From JAEUOS01 sp965279115 (GTDB lineage Bacteria; Pseudomonadota; Gammaproteobacteria; Burkholderiales; JAEUOS01), in assembly GCA_965279115.1 (NCBI GenBank), contig OZ257137.1:1674001-1738000 (forward strand): a stretch of DNA of 64,000 bases, written 5' to 3'. Position numbers and translations under genes: made by a program. Shown in pieces: positions 8,078 through 15,578 of this stretch. Positions within the stretch are counted from its first letter, which is position 1, and each line of letters starts with the position of its first letter. Under the pieces are notes generated by a model. That model had not been told where the DNA came from, searched no databases, and saw nothing but the letters and a program-made list of their open reading frames with translations.

Positions 8078-9249
8078 GCAACGCTCTCAAGTACGACCCC
8101 GACACCCCCGGCCCGCTCGAAGGCGTGCGCGTGGTGGACCTCTCGCGCCTGGTGGCCGGCAACATGCTCACCGCCTATCTGGCCGACTTCGGCGCCGATG
8201 TCATCAAGATCGAGCGTGCCGAAGGCGGCGACGACCTGCGGCGCTGGAATGAAGGCGGCCAGCCGATCTACTGGAAGGTCTACGGCCGCAACAAGCGCTC
8301 CATGGTGCTGGACTTCAAGTCGGCTGAAGGCCTGGCGCAACTGAAAAAGCTGCTGCGCCATTCGCAGATCCTGGTCGAGAACTTCGTCCCGGGCGGGTTG
8401 GAAAGGATGGGCCTGGTCCCGGCGGAACTCCTGAAGGACAATCCCGCGCTGGTGATCGTGCGCATTTCCGGCTGGGGCCAGACCGGCCCCTACAGCCACA
8501 AGCCCGGCTTCGGCACGCTGGTGGAGGCGATGTCGGGCTTCGCGTATCTCAATGGCTATCCGGACCGTCCGCCGGTGCTGCCCCCGCTGGCAATGGCCGA
8601 CATGATCGCCGGCGTCTATGGTGCCGCCGGCGTGCTCACCGCACTGCGCGTGGCGGAGCGTCATGGCCGCGGCCAGGTGATCGACCTGTCGCTGTTCGAG
8701 CCGATCTTCTCGTTCATCGCCTCCGAGGCGGCCAAGACGCAACTCACCGGCGTTGCCACCATGCGCGCCGGCAACCAGTCCTCCCACACCGCGCCGCGCA
8801 ATGTGTACCAGTGCGGCGACGGCGGCTTTGTCGCGCTTTCGGGGTCGATGCAGTCGATGGCCATGCGCATCCTCGACACCATCGGCCGGCCTGAACTCAA
8901 GACCGACCCGCGCTTCGCCACCAACGAGGGCCGCGTGGCCAACCGTGTCGAGCTCGACCGCATCATCGCCGGCTTCATCGGTGCGCGCAGCACGCAGGAG
9001 AACCTCGACCTCTTCGAGGCCGCCGGCGTCACCGTCGGCCCGGTGTGCTCGATGGCCGACCTGCTCGACCACCCCTATACCAACGGCCGCGAAGCCATCG
9101 TGAGGCTGGAGGATGGCGACATGGGCAGCCTGCCGATGCACAACATCGTGCCGCGCCTGACCGGCAGCCCCGGCGGCTTCCGCCGCCCCGCCCCCGCACT
9201 CGGCGAACACACCGCCGAGATCAACGCCGAACTCGACCGACTGCCGTAA
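8074..9249 (+). CDS. Class III (CaiB/BaiF) CoA-transferase
   Basis: A 391-residue family III CoA-transferase, which moves CoA from one acyl-CoA to another carboxylate. Visible are PLEGVRVVDLSRLVAGNML near the N-terminus with the following LADFGADVIKIE, the RNKRSMVLDFKS segment near residue 70, and the VENFVPGGLERMGL motif near 103. The catalytic Asp is expected in the GVYGAAGVLTALRVAERHG part or its surroundings. It is cytosolic and usually dimeric. The CitE-like gene starts 11 bp downstream, so the two are probably co-transcribed and act in sequence on a dicarboxylic or hydroxy acid. It may be regulated through the inverted repeat at 7948-7978. Confidence 0.9.
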   Translation: MSNALKYDPDTPGPLEGVRVVDLSRLVAGNMLTAYLADFGADVIKIERAEGGDDLRRWNEGGQPIYWKVYGRNKRSMVLDFKSAEGLAQLKKLLRHSQILVENFVPGGLERMGLVPAELLKDNPALVIVRISGWGQTGPYSHKPGFGTLVEAMSGFAYLNGYPDRPPVLPPLAMADMIAGVYGAAGVLTALRVAERHGRGQVIDLSLFEPIFSFIASEAAKTQLTGVATMRAGNQSSHTAPRNVYQCGDGGFVALSGSMQSMAMRILDTIGRPELKTDPRFATNEGRVANRVELDRIIAGFIGARSTQENLDLFEAAGVTVGPVCSMADLLDHPYTNGREAIVRLEDGDMGSLPMHNIVPRLTGSPGGFRRPAPALGEHTAEINAELDRLP

Positions 9250-9260
9250 GAAAGAGACCC

Positions 9261-10166
9261 ATGCGCAATACCCACGAGACCCGTCCGCTGCCACTGTGGC
9301 GTTCCATCCTGTTCGTTCCCGCGGTGTCAGACCGCTTTGTCGAATCGGCCTTCCGCCAGCCCGCCGACCTGCTGCAGATCGACCTTGAAGACAGCGTCGG
9401 CCCGGCGCAAAAGGAGGAAGCGCGTGCACGCGCCGGCGGCATCGCCGACCGCTTTGCCGCCGCCGGCCGCGACGTGAGCGTGCGCGTGAACCGCCCGTGG
9501 CGCCTGCTGGTGCGCGACCTCGAAGCCATCGTGCGCAAGTCTGTGCTGGCCATCGCGCTGCCCAAGGTGCCGGACGCCTCCTTCGTGCAGCAGGTGGCCG
9601 AGGTGCTGGCCGAGCTGGAACTCGAACAGGGGTTGCCGGTCGGCCACACCCGCATCATCACCATGGTGGAAGACGCCGAGGGTCTCACCCACATGAACGA
9701 GATCGCCGCATCCCACACCCGCGTGGTCGGCCAGATCGTCGGCGCCGAAGACCTGGCGGTTTCGATGCGCATGGCGGTGGATGACGACGGCCTCTATGTG
9801 CCCAACGTGATGGGCGTGGCCGCCGCGCGGCGCGCCGGCATCATGCCGGTGGGCTTCATCGGCACGGTGGCCGACTTCAAGGAACCCGAGGCCTTTCGCG
9901 CGCGCATCCGCCGCGCCCGCAAATTGGGCTTTGAATCAGCCTTCTGTGTGCACCCCAACCAGGTGCCCATCATCAACGAGGAATTTGCACCCTCGCCCGA
10001 GGAAGTGGAATTCGCGCGCGGCCTGGTGGCCGAATTCGAGAAGGAAGTCGGCAGCGGCCGCGCCGCCTTCACCTACAAGGGCCGCATGGTCGACCTGCCG
10101 GTGGTCGACCAGGCCAGGCTGGTACTCTCGCGCCATGCCGCCATCGAAGCACGCGGAAAATCCTGA
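9261..10166 (+). CDS. CitE-like CoA-ester lyase (HpcH/HpaI aldolase superfamily)
   Basis: A 301-residue protein with the CitE fold. WRSILFVPAVSDRFVESAF at the N-terminus is followed by LLQIDLEDSVGPAQKEEAR near residue 37 (the acidic Mg-binding E-D pair), VRVNRPW near 77, LPKV near 96, and the metal-binding GAEDLAVSM strand near 162. Relatives cleave citramalyl-CoA, malyl-CoA or beta-methylmalyl-CoA. Standing alone, without CitD or CitF, it is not a citrate lyase subunit. Paired with the class III CoA-transferase it would fit activation and cleavage of a hydroxy-dicarboxylate such as citramalate; that substrate is inference. Confidence 0.87.
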   Translation: MRNTHETRPLPLWRSILFVPAVSDRFVESAFRQPADLLQIDLEDSVGPAQKEEARARAGGIADRFAAAGRDVSVRVNRPWRLLVRDLEAIVRKSVLAIALPKVPDASFVQQVAEVLAELELEQGLPVGHTRIITMVEDAEGLTHMNEIAASHTRVVGQIVGAEDLAVSMRMAVDDDGLYVPNVMGVAAARRAGIMPVGFIGTVADFKEPEAFRARIRRARKLGFESAFCVHPNQVPIINEEFAPSPEEVEFARGLVAEFEKEVGSGRAAFTYKGRMVDLPVVDQARLVLSRHAAIEARGKS

Positions 10167-10209
10167 TCCGGCAACGCGGCCACGTCAAATCACCATTCCG
10201 GCGTTCTTT

Positions 10210-10223
10210 GATATCATGATATC
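10210..10223. promoter_or_regulatory. Perfect 14-bp palindrome before the FitAB-type pair
   Basis: GATATCATGATATC is fully self-complementary and ends 21 bp before the antitoxin ATG, in a short AT-rich promoter-like stretch. Toxin-antitoxin pairs of this kind usually repress themselves through such a site bound by the ribbon-helix-helix antitoxin. Confidence 0.65.
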
Positions 10224-10244
10224 TTTATCGATCAGGGAGATGAC

Positions 10245-10493
10245 ATGGCCCAGATTGTCGTTCGAAATCTCGATGAAGATGTGAAAGCGCGGCTCAAAAA
10301 GCGCGCCGTACTCCACGGTCGCAGCATGGAAGAAGAAGTGCGTCAGATACTTCTCAAGGCCGCAAAGGAGCCCGATCGCCCGCCAATCAAGCTCGGCTCC
10401 CGTATAGCCGAACTTTTCGCCGGCATCGGTCTTGAAGAAGACATTCCGAAAGTGCGCGGCGGTCGCCCGCGTCCGGCCACATTCGACGAATGA
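10245..10493 (+). CDS. FitA/VapB-type ribbon-helix-helix antitoxin
   Basis: An 82-residue protein. The first 45 residues form a FitA-type ribbon-helix-helix domain: MAQIVVRNLDEDVKARLKKR makes the DNA-contacting strand and first helix, followed by HGRSMEEEVRQILLKA. The C-terminal tail (LFAGIGLEEDIPKVRGGRP) would wrap the toxin active site. A good ribosome site (CAGGGAG) precedes the ATG, which lies 21 bp after a perfect palindrome. Its stop overlaps the toxin start by 4 bp. It is expected to neutralise the toxin and repress its own promoter. Confidence 0.88.
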   Translation: MAQIVVRNLDEDVKARLKKRAVLHGRSMEEEVRQILLKAAKEPDRPPIKLGSRIAELFAGIGLEEDIPKVRGGRPRPATFDE

Positions 10494-10915
10494 TCATCCT
10501 GGACACCGACGTTGTCTCCGCGCTTATGCGCCCAACGCCGGAAGCCATCGTGGTCGACTGGCTCGACAGCCAACCCGCTGAGTCGATCTGGCTTTCCAGC
10601 ATCAGCATTTTCGAGATTCGACTCGGCATCGCCTGCCTGGACGACGGGAAGCGGCGCACCGCTCTCGAAGCCGCCTTTGCGCGCTTGCACAATGTCGTCA
10701 TCGAAAAAAGGATCCTCGATTTCGACCGCGCGGCGGCTGAGCAGGCTGCGGCGCTGGCGGCCGACCGGCGCAAGATCGGGCGCCCCGGTGACATGCGCGA
10801 CACCCAAATCGCAGGCATAGCATTGGCACGCAGGGCCGCAATTGCCACCCGCAACACCCGGCACTTCGGTGGATTGAGTGTGCCTGTCATCAACCCCTGG
10901 CAACATCCCGCCTGA
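10490..10915 (+). CDS. FitB/VapC-type PIN-domain toxin
   Basis: A 141-residue PIN-domain ribonuclease. The acidic residues expected for Mg binding are present: Asp5 (MIILDTDVVS), Glu42 (SIFEIRLGI) and Asp104 (GDMRDTQIAGIA). The C-terminal strand has ATRNTRHFGGL, the usual PIN ending, and VPVINPW, typical of FitB-like proteins. Unlike the PIN-like protein at 5909-6259 it looks catalytically intact. It overlaps the antitoxin gene by 4 bp. Such modules are chromosomal stability or stress elements; the target RNA is unknown. Confidence 0.88.
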   Translation: MIILDTDVVSALMRPTPEAIVVDWLDSQPAESIWLSSISIFEIRLGIACLDDGKRRTALEAAFARLHNVVIEKRILDFDRAAAEQAAALAADRRKIGRPGDMRDTQIAGIALARRAAIATRNTRHFGGLSVPVINPWQHPA

Positions 10916-10946
10916 TGCGGACCTGCCCTTCCGAACGGATCCATCC

Positions 10947-11768
10947 ATGACCCAGCCCCTGCCGCAATACGAGATCTACGCCCTGCGCTATGCAACCATG
11001 GCGCGCAAGCGCCAGGAGGCTTTCATGGCCTTCGACCCGCATGACGGGCCTTACCCGATCGACTATTTCGTGTGGGTCATCCGTGGCGCCGGGCGCACCA
11101 TCATGGTCGATACCGGCTTTTCAAAGGAAGCCTCGGTACGCCGCAACCGCCAGTTCCTGTGCTCGCCGATCGACGCCATCGCCAGGCTGGGCATCGCCCC
11201 AGGCGACGTCAAGGACGTGATCGTCACGCACCTGCACTACGACCACGCCGGCAACGTGCACATGCTGCCCAACGCGCGCTTGCACCTGCAGGAAAAGGAA
11301 TTGCAGTACGCCACCGGCAAGTACATGAAGTACGACGTGATGCGCCATGCCTACGACGTCGACGACGTGGTGCACATCGTGCGCGGCCTGTACGACCAGC
11401 GCGTCGATTTCTACGAGGGCGATGCCGAGTTCGCGCCCGGCATCCAGCTGGTGTATGTGGGCGGGCACACCGCCGGGCTGCAGGGCGTGCGGGTGCACAC
11501 CGAGCGTGGCTGGGTGGTGCTCGCCTCCGATGCGGCCCATTACTACGCCAACCTGCACAAGGAGTCGCCCTTCCCCATCATCTTCCACGTGGGCGACATG
11601 CTGGAAGGCTTTCGCAAGTTGATGAAGCTGGCCGACACGCCCGACCACCTGGTGCCCGGCCATGATCCGCTGGTGCGCAGCCGCTATCCGGCCTGGAAGG
11701 ACGGCGACAACGAAATCGTCATGCTCCACAAGGCGCCACTGACGCCGCTGGACATTCCCGCGTTGTAG
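10947..11768 (+). CDS. Metallo-beta-lactamase-fold hydrolase, lactonase-like
   Basis: A 273-residue enzyme with the dinuclear zinc motif VTHLHYDHAGN near residue 93 (H-x-H-x-D-H), the further His in GGHTAGLQG near 172, the bridging Asp in LASDAAHYYAN near 192 and a final His in LVPGHDPLV near 237. The pattern and length resemble AHL lactonases and related N-acyl or lactone hydrolases. No signal peptide is seen, so it is cytosolic. An ATG at 10947 is chosen; an in-frame start at 10878 would overlap the toxin gene. It is followed by a hairpin and then a flavin monooxygenase gene. The substrate cannot be assigned. Confidence 0.85.
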   Translation: MTQPLPQYEIYALRYATMARKRQEAFMAFDPHDGPYPIDYFVWVIRGAGRTIMVDTGFSKEASVRRNRQFLCSPIDAIARLGIAPGDVKDVIVTHLHYDHAGNVHMLPNARLHLQEKELQYATGKYMKYDVMRHAYDVDDVVHIVRGLYDQRVDFYEGDAEFAPGIQLVYVGGHTAGLQGVRVHTERGWVVLASDAAHYYANLHKESPFPIIFHVGDMLEGFRKLMKLADTPDHLVPGHDPLVRSRYPAWKDGDNEIVMLHKAPLTPLDIPAL

Positions 11769-11772
11769 CCGC

Positions 11773-11806
11773 TGCGGGCAAAGGCGGGATAATCCCGCCT
11801 CCCGCA
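11773..11806 (+). terminator. Hairpin between hydrolase and monooxygenase genes
   Basis: AGGCGGGA (11782-11789) and TCCCGCCT (11793-11800) pair around a TAA loop, and outer arms TGCGGG (11773-11778) and CCCGCA (11801-11806) extend the stem past a small bulge. It lies 4 bp after the stop at 11768. There is no T-run, so its strength as a terminator is unsure. Confidence 0.5.
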
Positions 11807-11822
11807 ACCTCGAACGCATTCC

Positions 11823-13058
11823 ATGGAAGTCCTCATCATCGGCGCCGGCATCGGCGGCCTCACCCTCGGGCTGATGCTGCACAAGGCCGGCATTTCGTTC
11901 CGCATCCACGAAACCGCACCGGAGATCCGCCCCATCGGGGTGGGCATCACCATCCTGCCGCATGCCAACAAGGAACTGGGCGCACTGGGTGTTGTGCCCG
12001 CCATGGAACAGGCCGGCGTGGTCGCGAAGGAAAGCTGCTTCTACACCCGCCACGGGCAACTGGTGCACAAGGAAGCCGTCGGCACCTTCGCTGGCTATGA
12101 ATGGCCGCAGATCCAGATCCATCGCGGCGACCTGCAGCAGATCCTCTACCGCGCCGTGATCGAGCGCGCCGGAGCGCAAAGCGTGGTGACCGGCCAGCGC
12201 TGCGTGCGCGTCGAAGATGGCCCGGACCATGCCACCGCGCATTTTGTCGACACCACCACCGGCGCGGCGCTCCCGCCGGTACAGGCCCGCACGCTGGTGG
12301 CGGCGGATGGCATTCACTCGGTGGTCCGCAGGCAGTTCTATCCCGATGAAGGCCCGCCCATTTACTCGGGGGTGAACATGTGGCGCGGCGTCACGGTGGC
12401 GAAACCCTATCTCACCGGGCAGAGCTACATGCGCGGCGGCTGGCTCACCCACGGCAAGATGGTGATCTACCCGATCCGCAACCATCCCGACGGCACGCAA
12501 CTGATCAACTGGGTGGCCGAGATCGAAACCCCGCGCCACGACCGGCAGGACTGGAACAAGGTCGGCAGGCTGGAAGACTTCGTCGGTGCCTTCGAGGAAT
12601 GGCGCTGGGATTTCCTCGACGTGCCGGCCTTGATCCGCGGCGCCAGCGAGGTGCTGGAGTACCCGATGGTCGACCGCGACCCGCTGCCGCGCTGGAGCTT
12701 CGGCCGCATCACGCTCCTGGGTGACGCGGCGCACCCGATGTATCCGCGCGGTTCCAATGGCGCGGGACAATCCATTCTGGATGCGCGCTGCCTAACCGAT
12801 TGCCTGGCCGCCGCGGGCGACGTGCATGCCGCGCTCAAGACCTACGAGACGGCGCGCCTGCCCGCCACCGCTGCGGTGGTGCGCACCAACCGCTCCGGCC
12901 CGCCGGACGCCATCCTGCGCGAGGTCTACGAGCGCAGCGGCGACAAGCCGTTCGCCGATATCAACGACATCATCTCGCCGGAAGAAATCGCCGCGATGAT
13001 GAATTCCTACAAGAAGGTCGCCGGCTACGATCGCGCCTCGCTCGAAGCGCGCCGCTAG
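11823..13058 (+). CDS. FAD-dependent aromatic monooxygenase, PhzS-like
   Basis: A 411-residue class A flavoprotein hydroxylase. It has the N-terminal dinucleotide fold MEVLIIGAGIGGLTLGLML, the substrate/NADPH-side motif QIHRGDLQQILYRAV near residue 100, the ADGIHSVVRRQF motif near 160 and the second FAD motif LLGDAAHPMYPRGSNGAGQ near 298. The regions RPIGVGITI, MWRGVT and LEYPMVDRDPLPRW closely resemble the phenazine monooxygenase PhzS as I remember it. It would use NAD(P)H and O2 to hydroxylate a cyclic acid. The enoyl-CoA hydratase gene starts 20 bp downstream. Confidence 0.88.
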   Translation: MEVLIIGAGIGGLTLGLMLHKAGISFRIHETAPEIRPIGVGITILPHANKELGALGVVPAMEQAGVVAKESCFYTRHGQLVHKEAVGTFAGYEWPQIQIHRGDLQQILYRAVIERAGAQSVVTGQRCVRVEDGPDHATAHFVDTTTGAALPPVQARTLVAADGIHSVVRRQFYPDEGPPIYSGVNMWRGVTVAKPYLTGQSYMRGGWLTHGKMVIYPIRNHPDGTQLINWVAEIETPRHDRQDWNKVGRLEDFVGAFEEWRWDFLDVPALIRGASEVLEYPMVDRDPLPRWSFGRITLLGDAAHPMYPRGSNGAGQSILDARCLTDCLAAAGDVHAALKTYETARLPATAAVVRTNRSGPPDAILREVYERSGDKPFADINDIISPEEIAAMMNSYKKVAGYDRASLEARR

Positions 13059-13078
13059 CCCGTCAGGAAGAGCCCTCC

Positions 13079-13873
13079 ATGTCACAGCCACCGGTCACCA
13101 TCGAAAGCGACGCCCGCGGCGTCGTGCGCATGACCCTCAACCGCCCGACGGTCAACAATGCCTACAACGGCGAGATGCTCGACGGGATCATCGCCGGCTG
13201 CGCCCGGGTGCGCGCCGGCCGCGATACCCGTGTGGTGGTGCTCTCCGGCAATGGCCGGCACTTCCAGGCCGGTGCCGATCTTGGCTGGCTGGACTCGGTG
13301 CGCGTGCAGGGATCGCAAGCCAACCTCGATGCCTCAGAACGCACCGCCCGCGCGATGTGGGAACTGAACACCCTGCAGGTGCCCACCGTGGCGCTGGTGC
13401 AGGGCGGCTGCTTCGGCGGCGGCACCGGCATCGCCGCCTCCTGCGACGTGGTGATCGCCGCCGACAACGCGCTGTTCGCCATCGCCGAAACCCGCTGGGG
13501 CATGGCGGCCACCATCATCTTTCCGCAACTGGCGGATGCCATCGGCGTGCGCCACCTGCGCCGCTATGCGCAAACCGGCGAGCGCTTCGGTGCGGACGAA
13601 GCCAGGCGTATCGGCCTGGTGCATGAGGTGGTGCCGCTGGCGGACCTGGAGGCCGCCGGGGCCAAGGTGGTGGACGCGCTGCTGCGCAACGCGCCGCGCG
13701 CCAACGCCGTCACCAAGGCCGGCGTATTGCGCCAGGCCTGGTCGGAAGTGCATCGCAGCCATTTCGGCGCCATCGTCGCCGAGCATGCGGCAGGACGACA
13801 GTCAGCGGAAGCCGCCGAAGGACTGGCGTCGTTTCACGAAAAGCGCGACGCCGCCTGGTATCCACCTCCGTAA
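13079..13873 (+). CDS. Enoyl-CoA hydratase/isomerase (crotonase), methylglutaconyl-CoA hydratase-like
   Basis: A 264-residue crotonase-fold protein. The oxyanion-hole segments are LSGNGRHFQAGADLGWL near residue 58 and VQGGCFGGGTGIAASCDVVIA near 109. AIAETRWGMAATIIFPQL near 138 places Glu where methylglutaconyl-type and isohexenylglutaconyl-type hydratases have it. It would add water to, or shift, a CoA-linked double bond. The ATG at 13079 follows GGAAGAG. It is co-directional with the monooxygenase gene and convergent with the hydantoinase gene, only 7 bp away. Confidence 0.88.
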   Translation: MSQPPVTIESDARGVVRMTLNRPTVNNAYNGEMLDGIIAGCARVRAGRDTRVVVLSGNGRHFQAGADLGWLDSVRVQGSQANLDASERTARAMWELNTLQVPTVALVQGGCFGGGTGIAASCDVVIAADNALFAIAETRWGMAATIIFPQLADAIGVRHLRRYAQTGERFGADEARRIGLVHEVVPLADLEAAGAKVVDALLRNAPRANAVTKAGVLRQAWSEVHRSHFGAIVAEHAAGRQSAEAAEGLASFHEKRDAAWYPPP

Positions 13874-13880
13874 TGCGGCC

Positions 13881-15578
13881 TCACTTCAGGAAGTAGAGCT
13901 CGCGCGCGGCGGCCTGGCTGATGTAGCCACGCGCCAGGTCATGCAGCACCATTTCGCGCGGCCGCTGCCGCGCGTCGCCGTAGCCGCCACCGCCGGCGGT
14001 CTCCACGCGCGCCCGGTCGCCGGCCTGCATCGGCATGTCCGCCTTGAGCACCACCTGCTCGCTGCCGTCGGCCTTGCGGATGGTGACCTTGCCCGGCACG
14101 CCGTCGCCGCCGCCGGCCACGCCCCAGGGCGGGCAGACCACGCGGTCGAAAGCCACGTTCATCCGGCAAGGCCCGGTGACCAGGTAGTCCTTGACGATAC
14201 CCAGCCCGCCACGGTGCATCCCCGCGCCGGCCGAATCCTGGCGCAACCTGACGCCCTCGAACCGGTAGGGATACAGCGCCTCCTGAAGCTCGACCGGTAC
14301 GTTGGCCGAATCGCCATGCACCAGGGTCTTGAACGGACCCGGCCCGTCGCCACGCTGACTCCCGCCGTAGCCACCCTGGCTGGTATCGGTGATGCGAAAC
14401 AGCCGGCCGCGCGCGTCGTTGCCGTAAAAGACGTGGATGCCGAAGGTGCCGTGATGGCCGCCGACCATGCGCTCCGGCAATGCCTGGCCGGCCGCGCGCA
14501 GCACCACATCGACCACCGTCGCCATCGGCGAGCTGTAGCGCGCCATCGGCGCGGTCGCCGGCGCGCTCAGGAAGGTGCCCGGCGGCAGGGTGACGGTAAG
14601 CGGCCGGAAGGTGCCGGCATTGGGCGCGTCCTCGCCGCCGATGATGATCGCCAGGCCGATGCTGGCCGCGGTGACGCCGCCACCGTGGTACCCGGAGTTG
14701 ACCGCGCCCTTCAATACCGGCGCGCAGCCCGACAGGTCGACGTTGATGTTGTCGCCGCTGACGGTGATGGTGGCGCGCACCGGCACCGGGCTGCCGAACC
14801 CGACGCCGTCGTCATCGAGAAAGGTTTCCGCGCTGTAGACGCCGTCCGGCATCGAACGCACGACATCGCGGGCGATGCGCTCGGAGTCGTCGAGAATGCG
14901 CGCGATGGCGGCATTGACCACCGGCAGGCCGTAGCGTTCGAGCATTTCGCCGAACAGGCGGCACCCGAGGGCGCAGCCGGCATGCTGGGAGCCGAGGTCG
15001 CCCAGCACCATGTCGGGAAAACGCGTGTTGTACTCGACCATGCGGTACATGTCGGCGACCGGCTTGCCTTCGCTCCACAGCTTGACGGTGCGGAACTGTA
15101 TGCCCTCCTGGAAGATGTTCTCGGTGGTGTTGGAGGCGGCCGAGCCGACATCGCGCCCGCCGACGTCCATCCAGTGCACCACCACCACCATGAAGGCGCA
15201 TGGCGAATCCGCGCCCTTGTCGAAGATCGGCGTGTACATGACCACGTTGTTGAGGTGCTGGCCGATCACGCCCGAGTAGTTGCAGATGATGAAATCGCCT
15301 TCCTTGATGCCGCCGGGTCCGTACAGGTCGAGCCCGTCCTGCACCGCGGTGCTGAGCAGCGTGGAGCAGAACAAGGGGATGCCGCCGCGCGCCATGCAGA
15401 TCAGCTCCCCGGTGGCGCCCACCATCCCGACCGCGAAGTCCTTGTAGGCGTAGATCAGCGGGCTGTAGGCGGTGCGGATGATGTTGGCCTCGATCTGCTC
15501 GGTGATCGCGTAGAGCCGGTGGCGCAACACCTCGACGGTGACCGGATCGACTTCCGGCGTGCCGGCTTGCTGGTTCAT
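13881..15578 (-). CDS. hyuB: Hydantoinase B/oxoprolinase subunit
   Basis: A 565-residue HyuB-family protein. It begins with DPVTVEVLRHRLYAITEQIE and contains ANIIRTAYSPLIYAYKDFAVG near residue 33, HWMDVGGRDVGS near 134 and the C-terminal GGGGYGDARQRPREMVLHDLARGYISQAAA, all standard for the family. With HyuA it forms an ATP-dependent hydrolase or carboxylase-type complex that opens cyclic amides (hydantoin, 5-oxoproline) or acts on related carbonyl compounds. The gene overlaps hyuA by 4 bp, so the subunits are made together. The substrate class is open. Confidence 0.9.
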   Translation of the reverse strand: MNQQAGTPEVDPVTVEVLRHRLYAITEQIEANIIRTAYSPLIYAYKDFAVGMVGATGELICMARGGIPLFCSTLLSTAVQDGLDLYGPGGIKEGDFIICNYSGVIGQHLNNVVMYTPIFDKGADSPCAFMVVVVHWMDVGGRDVGSAASNTTENIFQEGIQFRTVKLWSEGKPVADMYRMVEYNTRFPDMVLGDLGSQHAGCALGCRLFGEMLERYGLPVVNAAIARILDDSERIARDVVRSMPDGVYSAETFLDDDGVGFGSPVPVRATITVSGDNINVDLSGCAPVLKGAVNSGYHGGGVTAASIGLAIIIGGEDAPNAGTFRPLTVTLPPGTFLSAPATAPMARYSSPMATVVDVVLRAAGQALPERMVGGHHGTFGIHVFYGNDARGRLFRITDTSQGGYGGSQRGDGPGPFKTLVHGDSANVPVELQEALYPYRFEGVRLRQDSAGAGMHRGGLGIVKDYLVTGPCRMNVAFDRVVCPPWGVAGGGDGVPGKVTIRKADGSEQVVLKADMPMQAGDRARVETAGGGGYGDARQRPREMVLHDLARGYISQAAARELYFLK

